Positions 17,633 through 27,073 of a stretch of 64,000 nucleotides of DNA are shown here, piece by piece. The first letter of the stretch is position 1. Every line of letters begins with the position of its first letter. The position numbers were made by a program, and so were the translations under genes. The notes under the pieces were generated by a model that saw only the letters and a list, made by a program, of their open reading frames with translations, ran no database searches and was not told where the DNA came from. The DNA is from Desulfonatronum sp. (GTDB lineage Bacteria; Desulfobacterota; Desulfovibrionia; Desulfovibrionales; Desulfonatronaceae): positions 1 through 64,000 of the forward strand of contig DSBL01000057.1 in assembly GCA_011049455.1 (NCBI GenBank). Direction: 5' to 3'.

Positions 17633-18393
17633 TTTTCTATTCCTGGAACGTAAACGGATTCCGCGCCATTCTTGAAAAGGGTTTCCGGAACTGGTTCCAG
17701 GCCGCAAACGCCGATCTGGTGGGGCTGCAGGAAACCAAGGTCCATCCGGAACAAATACCGGAACAGGACCGCACTCCACCCGGATACGAGGCCCATTGGA
17801 ATGCCAGCCAGGAAAAGAAAGGCTATTCCGGCGTGGCTTGTTTCACCCGCATCCCCCCCTTGGATGTGGTTTTTGAACTGCCGGACAGCCGTTTCCAGGG
17901 CGAAGGCCGGGTCATTCAACTGGAATTTGAGCGGTTCTACTTCTTCAACGTCTACTTTCCCAACGGACAAATGAGCCGGGAACGGCTGGACTACAAGATG
18001 GGCTTTTACGACGCCTTTCTGGATCATGCCCAGGCATTGCGCCAAAACAAGCCCATTGTGGTCTGCGGGGATTTCAACACCGCGCATCGGGAAATCGATC
18101 TGAAAAATCCCCGGGCCAACGCCCAGACCTCCGGCTTCCTGCCCATTGAACGGGCCTGGCTGGATGCATTCATCGCCGCCGGGTACGTGGACACCTTCCG
18201 GCTGTTCAACAACCAGCCCGGGCAATACACGTGGTGGACCTACCGCTTCGGCGCGCGCGGCCGCAACGCCGGGTGGCGCATAGATTATTTTTTCGTATCC
18301 GAGGAACTCAGACCCACGGTGAACCGGTCCTGGATCGAGCCTGCAGTCCAGGGCTCGGATCATTGTCCCATTGGCCTGGAATTGGCATTCTAG
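17629..18393 (+). CDS. xth: Exodeoxyribonuclease III (AP endonuclease)
   Basis: Base-excision repair enzyme that nicks abasic sites and has 3'-5' exonuclease activity. 254 residues, normal length. Catalytic blocks are SWNVNGFRAI (Asn), LVGLQETKV (metal-binding Glu), CGDFNTAHREIDL (Asp/Asn), and the C-terminal QGSDHCPIGLEL (Asp/His). Close to ExoA/XthA types. Coupled to the upstream phosphoesterase by a 4-bp overlap. Confidence 0.95.
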   Translation: MIFYSWNVNGFRAILEKGFRNWFQAANADLVGLQETKVHPEQIPEQDRTPPGYEAHWNASQEKKGYSGVACFTRIPPLDVVFELPDSRFQGEGRVIQLEFERFYFFNVYFPNGQMSRERLDYKMGFYDAFLDHAQALRQNKPIVVCGDFNTAHREIDLKNPRANAQTSGFLPIERAWLDAFIAAGYVDTFRLFNNQPGQYTWWTYRFGARGRNAGWRIDYFFVSEELRPTVNRSWIEPAVQGSDHCPIGLELAF

Positions 18394-18928
18394 CAGAAGT
18401 ATTTGCGACGAGGCAATGCAGGCATCCGTTGCCGTGAAGAGCATCCCGGATCGGGATACCGCCCCTCATTAATTTTTACCCGAACCAGAAGCCGTCATGC
18501 CCAGGCCACCGGGAGCATTAGGAGTTTGTCCCGTTAGAGCCAACCCGTTATTCACAGGCCTGGGATTTGCTTTTCAGCGCCGTCGCCAACTCCCTCGCGG
18601 TGATCAAGGCTGGAGAAACTTGAGGAGCAGGTCTTCCCGGCTCTATTTTTAAAAGTTGCATGATTTGATTTGTTTTGGCACAAATAGCAGTAGGATGATC
18701 TGATGCGTGGAGTTTGAGCATCCTGCTTTCTCTTGCATCCATAACCCCACCCGTCATGGAGACTTCCATGGCGGAATCAACTTCCACGCAAAACCACGGC
18801 AGCGTCGCCCTTGGCTTCGATCGCAAGGATATCCTGGATCACGCGCCCATCTCCATATCCACGTCCACGTGCCCCACATATCCGGCGATCCTGTCCTCAA
18901 GTTGAAAACCACGCCCAAAGGATGATGC
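18394..18928. other. Gene-poor gap with half repeat and possible PAS-domain remnant
   Basis: 535 bp between exonuclease III and the broken hybrid kinase. It contains the half repeat at 18521-18600. At 18831-18869 one plus-strand frame reads ILDHAPISISTST, which resembles the opening of a PAS sensor domain, but the frame ends at a stop 36 bp further on. This may be the stub of a lost sensory gene. The ribosome site of the next gene (AAGGATG) is at the end of the gap. Confidence 0.35.
18521..18600. repeat. Half copy of the palindromic repeat
   Basis: Eighty bases beginning GGAGTTTGTCCCGT that match the reverse complement of the right arm of the 16437-16663 element with few differences (shared core TTCACAGGCCTGGG, then a T-rich block and CGCCAACTCCCTCG). 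The opposite arm and terminal repeat are missing, so this is a solo half-element. It lies in a 535-bp gap with no recognised gene. Confidence 0.7.
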
Positions 18929-21224
<2,296 letters not shown>

Positions 21225-21253
21225 TCTGGCCAGATATAAAAAGGACAACGACC

Positions 21254-21739
21254 ATGCAAGATCCGCTTCGCATCGGCATATTGCATTCCCTGCGAGGTCC
21301 CATGGCCATGTGCGAGACGGCAATGGTGGACGCCGCCCTGCTGGCTGTGGAGGAGATCAACTCCCGGGGTGGTCTCCTGGGACGGCCTTTGCAAGCCATA
21401 ATTGCGGATGGCGAGTCCGACCCCGCTGTTTTCAGGAACCAGGCCCGAAAACTCGTCCGATCCGACAAGGCCCAGGCGTTGTTCGGTTGCTGGACTTCCA
21501 GCGCGCGCAAGGCGGTCAGGACCGTTGTAGAAGAGGAAGATTCCCTGCTCTGGTATCCGGTTCAATACGAAGGGCTGGAGCAGTCCCCGAACATCGTCTA
21601 CACGGCCAATGGTCACGGTAAAGGGGCCCTTTCTTCCGGGGCCGCGGGCTTCATGGGCAAGCCTTATCAACTCAAGGAATTGGCAGTGGTGGTACGCAGG
21701 GTGCTGGATGAAAAAGAACCTGGTCCCCGACCTGAATGA
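21254..21739 (+). pseudogene. Chimeric ORF: N-terminus of a UrtA/FmdD-type binding protein joined to the tail of a receiver domain
   Basis: 161 residues from the ATG at 21254 (AAAAGGA about 10 nt upstream). Residues ~1-117 match the start of urea/amide-type substrate-binding proteins (IGILHSLRGPMAMCE, VEEINSRGGLLGRPL, SLLWYPVQYEGLEQSPNIVYT) but without a signal peptide. Near base 21604 the match stops, and the last ~45 residues read like the end of a response-regulator receiver (SSGAAGFMGKPYQLKELA). A full binding protein would be ~400 residues. The simplest reading is a deletion that removed the rest of this gene and most of a downstream kinase/receiver gene. The product is probably non-functional. 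Confidence 0.75.
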
Positions 21740-21751
21740 ATTCAGTTGATC

Positions 21752-23980
21752 ATGTCCACCATCGACTCCACCCTGGTCGCTGGTTCCCAGGAGCCATCCC
21801 GGGCCTCAGTCTTGGACCGGACGAGACAACAATGTACGTTTTTCCCGCCAGGCCTTAATCCGGTCAATATTTTGCGAATCCTCCTTCTTGTCTTCACATT
21901 AGGGGCCTTGTCTGTGGCTGCCCCTCGTCCCATTGCGGCCCATTGCCATAAACCGGACTCCAATTTGGCTGGACAAGAACTGCGCGTTGCTCTGGACCTG
22001 GAGGCCGGAATGCTTCGAGGCCGCAGCACAATGCGACTGGATTTCGCATCGGGCGCTGATCTGGATATTTTTCTGCATCCGCGCATGGACATTGATTTTG
22101 TGCAGGTAAATGGCTGGCTTGTGGATCATGATTTTACCAACGGCCGGTTGCACCTGCACCTGAATCGCGTGGATATGCATTCACAATTACTTATAATTAT
22201 TGAATATTCTGGAATTTTTCATGATCCGACGCCTTTTTCTCCCTTCAGCATGGACAACCCCGCCACAGGGATCGACGCCACCATCACCAAGCAGGGGGCG
22301 TTTTTCCAGGGCCATAGCGGATGGTTTCCCAGGCCGTCCAACCAGGAACTGCCCGTTGACCTGGAAGTCACCGCCCCTGAAGGGGTTTTGGCCGTGACTG
22401 CAGGCCGGCTGATGGGACATGAACAAAAAGGAGGCCAAAGCATCTCCAGATGGCATGTGGATCAGCTTGGCCGCGGAGTGCCCCTTTCCGCTGGCACTTA
22501 CCAGCTGCACAGCCTGCAAACAGACAGCGTGCCGGTTTACACCTATTTTTCCCCGGAGAACGCCCATCTGGCCCGAACCTATCTTCAGGCCGCTGCCGGG
22601 CATTTGGCGTTTTACGAAAATCTTCACGGCCCCTATGCTTTTGATCATTTTGCCGTGGTTGAAAATTTCTTTCCATCCGGCTTCGGCATGCCCTCCTACA
22701 CTTTGCTCGGTTCGACCGTTCTCCGTCTGCCCTTTATCCCGGAGACCAGCCTGCGCCACGAAGTCGCCCACTGCTGGTGGGGCAACGGTGTCTTTGTGGA
22801 CTCCAGCCACGGCAACTGGAGTGAAGGCCTGACCACGTACGTGGCCGACTATTTGATTCAGGAGGAGAAGTCCGTCGAGGCAGCCAAAGAGTACCGGTTG
22901 CGCGTTCTTAGGGACTACGCCCTGTTGGCCGCCGGCCCGGCCGATTTTCCCGTAAGCAGATTCCTGTCCCGTTCCAGCCCGGCTTCCCAGGTCATCGGGT
23001 ATGGCAAGGCCATGTTCCTGTTGCACATGATCCGCCACCGTCTGGGAGACCGGGATTTCTGGGGCGCCCTGCAAAATTTTTATGCCCGATGGCTGTTCCG
23101 CGCAGCCACGTGGCAGGACCTGCTCCAGGCCTTTGAGCGGTCCGGATGGGGCTCCGAAGAAAGGAACGCCTTCACGGCCCAATGGCTCCTTGCGCCAGGG
23201 GCCCCGCGGCTGGCCCTGGGCAATGTTCAAGTCGATGATACAGCACGGGGATGGGTGGTGAACGGGACGATTGAACAGCAGGAGCCCTTCTTCGACCTTC
23301 TGGTCCCGGTACATTTGCAGACCACAGGACAAACCTTGGTCCAGGAGACGGCTTTAGCCGGAGCGCGAACCGTTTTCAGCTTTCAAAGCGCAGACCAGCC
23401 TCTACGTTTGCTGGTCGATCCGGAGCACCACCTTTTTCGCCTGCTTTCCCCGGACGAGATTCCGCCTACGGTCAACAGCATCAAAGGCGGCAACGCATTA
23501 ACGGCCGTGCTCAGTGATGCCTTTCAGGAGATTCCGCGAGATCTTCTACGTGGATTCCTGTCCAGCCTGAACCAACCGGACGCAATCGTGCTGGGGGAAC
23601 AAGAGGCATCATCCAAAGTGGATACGCTGGGAAATATGCTATTTTTTGGTTCACCACGCACCCCCCGCCTGCAGGATCTGCTCCGTCCTCCGGATACGTA
23701 TATCCCTGAAATGGAGGGACTGGGAAAAATCCTGCAGGGACATCTCCCGGATGACCTGGACACGGTTTTTGTGGTCCTGCCTCATCCGCACCACAAAAAC
23801 GGAATCATCGCCCTGTTCAGCCCCAATCCAGAGCTTGCTTTGGACCAGATCACGGATACGGTCCGACGTATAACGCATTACGGCAAGGACAGTTATCTCG
23901 GTTTTAGCAACGGAAACAATTTGTTACGAGGTACTTGGCCGCCCCAGGCCTTCCCCTTGAGCAGGGAGCTTCCGCAATGA
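21752..23980 (+). CDS. M1-like zinc metallopeptidase, exported
   Basis: About 742 residues. A hydrophobic signal-like stretch (ILRILLLVFTLGALSVAA) lies ~40 residues in, so the true start may be later (for example a TTG at 21872); no good ribosome site is visible for either. The zinc site is HEVAH (338-342 counted from the frame's first start at 21746) followed by WWGN and, 17 residues after the last His, E360 in NWSEGLTTY. Preceding PSGFGMPSYTLLG takes the place of the GAMEN substrate loop. The C-terminal ~150 residues (VLSDAFQEIPRDL onward) are not a peptidase domain I recognise. It is not clearly linked to a neighbour. Likely a periplasmic or membrane-associated aminopeptidase-like enzyme. 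Confidence 0.75.
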   Translation: MSTIDSTLVAGSQEPSRASVLDRTRQQCTFFPPGLNPVNILRILLLVFTLGALSVAAPRPIAAHCHKPDSNLAGQELRVALDLEAGMLRGRSTMRLDFASGADLDIFLHPRMDIDFVQVNGWLVDHDFTNGRLHLHLNRVDMHSQLLIIIEYSGIFHDPTPFSPFSMDNPATGIDATITKQGAFFQGHSGWFPRPSNQELPVDLEVTAPEGVLAVTAGRLMGHEQKGGQSISRWHVDQLGRGVPLSAGTYQLHSLQTDSVPVYTYFSPENAHLARTYLQAAAGHLAFYENLHGPYAFDHFAVVENFFPSGFGMPSYTLLGSTVLRLPFIPETSLRHEVAHCWWGNGVFVDSSHGNWSEGLTTYVADYLIQEEKSVEAAKEYRLRVLRDYALLAAGPADFPVSRFLSRSSPASQVIGYGKAMFLLHMIRHRLGDRDFWGALQNFYARWLFRAATWQDLLQAFERSGWGSEERNAFTAQWLLAPGAPRLALGNVQVDDTARGWVVNGTIEQQEPFFDLLVPVHLQTTGQTLVQETALAGARTVFSFQSADQPLRLLVDPEHHLFRLLSPDEIPPTVNSIKGGNALTAVLSDAFQEIPRDLLRGFLSSLNQPDAIVLGEQEASSKVDTLGNMLFFGSPRTPRLQDLLRPPDTYIPEMEGLGKILQGHLPDDLDTVFVVLPHPHHKNGIIALFSPNPELALDQITDTVRRITHYGKDSYLGFSNGNNLLRGTWPPQAFPLSRELPQ

Positions 23981-24224
23981 TCCCCCGTCCTGTGATCGAG
24001 ATAGATCAATAGTCGCAGCCCACAGACATCACAGAAACGAAAAATATGCGCTGACAAGAGGTGCCAGCGCGGGCATGTTCACATCCTTGAGAAAGGGCCA
24101 GAAGACATATGCTTTTATGAAAGCTGTTGATGGGCAAAAAAAAACACCGCAATTCATGGCGTTGCCTTGGATTTTCACTCCGCTGCGTGAAAATTCGAGG
24201 GCTTGTACGTAATCCGGTGAGGGA
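23981..24224. other. Intergenic region before tspO
   Basis: 244 bp with no gene. An 8-bp inverted repeat, ATTTTCAC at 24171-24178 and GTGAAAAT at 24187-24194, lies about 30 bp before the tspO start and could be an operator or a small hairpin. Otherwise nothing recognised. Confidence 0.35.
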
Positions 24225-24716
24225 ATGACCGACAAACACACACATTTTTTCGGCCTTTTGGCCTGGCTTGCCGTCACATTCATCGCCGCGGCCATTGGCA
24301 GCGCCGCTTCGGTCAACGCCCCATTCTTCTACACCCAGGTTGCCAAACCGGCATGGGCGCCTCCCGGGTATGTTTTCGGGCCGGCCTGGACGGTTCTCTA
24401 TATCCTGATGGGTCTTGCGGCATGGCTGGTCTGGCGCGTCAAAAAATTCAAGAGTGCCTGCGCCGCCTTGAGCCTCTACCTTATCCAGCTTGTCTTCAAC
24501 GCGCTCTGGAGCTGGCTTTTTTTCGTCTGGAATCTGGGCCTGCTGTCGTTCATTGACATTCTCGTGTTACTGGTTCTGATCCTGATTACAACCTTTTACT
24601 TCTGGAGGATCAAGCCATTGGCTGGGGCATTGCTCATGCCTTACCTGATTTGGGTGATCTTCGCCGCGTTTTTGAATTTTTCCCTTTGGCGCCTTAACCC
24701 TCATATCCTGATGTAA
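24225..24716 (+). CDS. tspO: TspO/MBR family tryptophan-rich membrane protein
   Basis: 163-residue, five-helix membrane protein of the TspO/peripheral benzodiazepine receptor family, which binds porphyrins and related ligands and is tied to stress or tetrapyrrole control. Landmarks: KPAWAPPGYVFGPAWTVLY (the W-x-PP signature), GLAAWLVW, LFFNALWSW-like FNALWSWLFF, and a C-terminal FLNFSLWRLN. The start ATG overlaps a GAGGGAATG ribosome context. No photosynthesis or haem genes are adjacent. Confidence 0.92.
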   Translation: MTDKHTHFFGLLAWLAVTFIAAAIGSAASVNAPFFYTQVAKPAWAPPGYVFGPAWTVLYILMGLAAWLVWRVKKFKSACAALSLYLIQLVFNALWSWLFFVWNLGLLSFIDILVLLVLILITTFYFWRIKPLAGALLMPYLIWVIFAAFLNFSLWRLNPHILM

Positions 24717-25190
24717 CAACGCAAAAACCTTCTTGAAGGGCCAGCTCGTGCCGGGCCGAGCCAATACACACCGCTGCCATCGCCGTTGCCCTTTCCACTT
24801 GCAACATCCCTCTCACCGCTGGACCCCAGGAGATTCGCATGGTCCTGAAGCAACATTTCGGCATTGACTCCATCCATGGCGAGTTGGGACCGAGCTTGTG
24901 CATTGGTTGCTGAACCGAGACGTTCACTGCCATTCTGGCCTTCCACGAGGTCGCGTTTCATCAATGCGGCTTTCCGTTGTATTCCACAGGGCGTCGAGAT
25001 TGTTTCAGGACAAGGTTGCCTGTTTGCACAGGTCACCGGCAGGCATTCGACTGTCCACCTCTGTTTGATGTCCCTTCTTTGAAATCCGGCTTAGGCAAAC
25101 CCGATAATCATACATTTCACCATGAAAAATCGCGGCCTCATCAAGAAACATCCATGTTTGCCCAGTACTGTCCGAACCTGTCGGATACAA
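24717..25190. other. Long gap without recognised gene
   Basis: About 475 bp between tspO and the hairpin near tRNA-Ser. Several overlapping open frames exist on both strands (largest 111 codons on minus, 24701-25036), but none resembles a protein family I know and none has a clear ribosome site. It could be a decayed gene. Confidence 0.35.
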
Positions 25191-25192
25191 CT

Positions 25193-25230
25193 ACAAAGCC
25201 CTGATTTCTCAGGGCTTTGTATCTTTTTCC
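25193..25230. terminator. Hairpin downstream of tRNA-Ser, possibly bidirectional
   Basis: Perfect 12-bp stem ACAAAGCCCTGA at 25193-25204 with its complement at 25209-25220, 4-nt loop TTTC, and a T-rich tail (ATCTTTTT) on the plus side. It lies about 30 nt past the 3' end of the minus-strand tRNA-Ser, so it most likely ends that transcript, although the better T-run is on the plus strand. Confidence 0.65.
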
Positions 25231-25251
25231 GAACAACACCGGATTGTGAAC

Positions 25252-25341
25252 TGGCGGAGGGAGAGGGATTTGAACCCCCGGACGAGTTTCCCCGTCAGCG
25301 GTTTTCAAGACCGCCGCCTTCAACCACTCGGCCATCCCTCC
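25252..25341 (-). tRNA. tRNA-Ser(TGA)
   Basis: Ninety nucleotides on the minus strand with a 7-bp acceptor stem (GGAGGGA with TCCCTCC), D-arm GGCCGAGTGG, anticodon loop CTTGAAA giving anticodon TGA, a long class II variable arm as expected for serine, T-arm GGTTCAAATCC, and a genome-encoded CCA end at 25252-25254. Decodes UCA and related serine codons. Confidence 0.95.
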
Positions 25342-25584
25342 ATGCCTGGTCCCGCACTCAAAGCTTTCTTGGCAACATTGCCAACAAAACAGCGACCAAC
25401 CCGGGCCAAAGGATGGAATAATTAATCCGACATGATGCACTTGTCCAGGGAGGACTTTCCACAAGCCATTCTCCAGTTGAGCTTTCACGCTAACATGGGC
25501 GCGGTTCTCTTTGCTTTGGTTTCGGTTTCGGATAGAGAGTAACTCCACCAATCCTGCATTCATTTTTCAACACGACCTTTTTTC
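25342..25584. other. Intergenic region between tRNA-Ser and the MFS gene
   Basis: 243 bp that should hold the tRNA promoter (minus) and the MFS promoter (plus). A palindrome, TTGGCAACATTGCCAA at about 25371-25386, lies ~30-45 bp upstream of the tRNA and could be an operator. Nothing else recognised. Confidence 0.35.
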
Positions 25585-27042
25585 ATGCTTCAAACAAAAT
25601 GCACCTCTCGGGTTTCTCCCGCTCCATCACTTTTTTTGTCCATGATCGGCGTGAACATGATGGTGTTCATGTCCACCCTGGACATGAGCATCGTCAACGT
25701 GGCCCTGCCCAGCCTTGCCAGGCAGCTGAACACGGATTTCGCCACGGTTCAATGGGTGATCCTGAGCTACGTTCTGGTGGTTGCCGCGCTGTTGCTCCTG
25801 GTTTCCCGCCTGGGCGACATGTACGGCAAGAAAAGCATCTTTTCCTCGGGGCTGGCCCTTTTTACCCTGGGTTCCTTGTTTTGCGGACTGGCTCCGAATG
25901 TGGAGTGGCTGATCTTTTTCCGCGGTTTTCAAGGCATCGGCGCGGCCATGAGCCAAGCCCTGGGCATTGCCATTGTCACGGAAATCGCCCCCCCGTCCCG
26001 CCGAGGCCGGGCCATCGGGCTGATCGGCGCCACCGTGGCCATGGGGCTGGCCCTGGGTCCTTCCCTGGGCGGATTGATCATCGAATTCGTGGGCTGGCGG
26101 TGGATATTTCTGATCAACGTTCCTCTGGGAATTCTCGCCCAGTGGATCATTACCCGCCATATGCCCCCGCTTTTGCCGGTCAAATCAGGGCAGCGCTTTG
26201 ACGTTCCCGGCGCCCTCCTGGCCGCCCTCACGTTAACCGCCTATTCCATGGGCATGACCATGGGCCAAAAGCACGGTTTTGACTCCAGCATGGTGATTGG
26301 ATTTTTAACGGTGGCCCTGGGCGGACTGATCGCGTTCATCACTCTGGAACGTCGAACCGAACACCCCATGATCGATCTGACGATATTCGCCAACCCGCTG
26401 TTCAGCCTGAATCTGATTATGTCCGTATTGGTGTTCATCGCCCTGGCCGGGGGATTCATCATGCCCTTTTTCCTGCAAATGGCCCAAAATCGTTCCCCCA
26501 GCGAAGTTGGAGTATTGATGATGCTCATCCCTTTAAGCATGGGGCTGATGGCCCCGTTTTCCGGCGCCCTGTCCGACCGCTTCGGACCGCGGGAGCTGAG
26601 CCTGCTGGGACTGCTCATTGTCGCCGGAGGGTGTCTGGCCATCAGCACGCTGACCCTGGACAGCCCCTGGTGGGGGTTTGCCTTGCGCGTCATGCCCTTG
26701 GGATTGGGCATTGGACTGTTCCAGGCTCCAAACAACAGCGCCATAATGGGCGCCGTGCCCAGAGAGCGCCTGGGCGTAGCCTCTGGATTACTGAACTATT
26801 CAAGGGTATTTGGACAAACCACGGGCCTGCCCTTGGTCGGCACCATCTTCACCTTGTTCGTGGTCTCCATGACCATGGAAACCGTACGCATCGATCTGGA
26901 CGCTGTTTCCCCGGAGGCATTGGTGGCCGGCGTCACCGGCGTCTACAGGGTGCAGGCGCTGTTCATTCTGGTGGCCTTTATCCTGGGTATTGTGGCCTGG
27001 ATCATTGATCGTCGGTCCCATCCGGGCAAGCCCGGCACATAA
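25585..27042 (+). CDS. MFS transporter, DHA2 (EmrB/QacA-type) drug:proton antiporter
   Basis: 485 residues with about 14 hydrophobic segments, typical of the DHA2 group. Motif D1-like FMSTLDMSIVNVALPSLA is in TM1, motif A-like LVSRLGDMYGKKSIF follows TM2, and motif C-like GATVAMGLALGPSLGG is in TM5. Members export drugs, dyes or metabolites across the inner membrane. No EmrA/HlyD adaptor gene or local regulator is next to it, so a single-component pump is likely. Confidence 0.9.
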   Translation: MLQTKCTSRVSPAPSLFLSMIGVNMMVFMSTLDMSIVNVALPSLARQLNTDFATVQWVILSYVLVVAALLLLVSRLGDMYGKKSIFSSGLALFTLGSLFCGLAPNVEWLIFFRGFQGIGAAMSQALGIAIVTEIAPPSRRGRAIGLIGATVAMGLALGPSLGGLIIEFVGWRWIFLINVPLGILAQWIITRHMPPLLPVKSGQRFDVPGALLAALTLTAYSMGMTMGQKHGFDSSMVIGFLTVALGGLIAFITLERRTEHPMIDLTIFANPLFSLNLIMSVLVFIALAGGFIMPFFLQMAQNRSPSEVGVLMMLIPLSMGLMAPFSGALSDRFGPRELSLLGLLIVAGGCLAISTLTLDSPWWGFALRVMPLGLGIGLFQAPNNSAIMGAVPRERLGVASGLLNYSRVFGQTTGLPLVGTIFTLFVVSMTMETVRIDLDAVSPEALVAGVTGVYRVQALFILVAFILGIVAWIIDRRSHPGKPGT

Positions 27043-27073
27043 CTGTGAATTTGCATACGACCTTTCTCTCGAC

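Noticed and set aside
18548-18826. 92-codon minus-strand frame ending in ALKSKSQACE
   Set aside because: The end is only the half repeat translated; the same peptide appears in the other repeat copy, so it tracks the repeat, not a gene.
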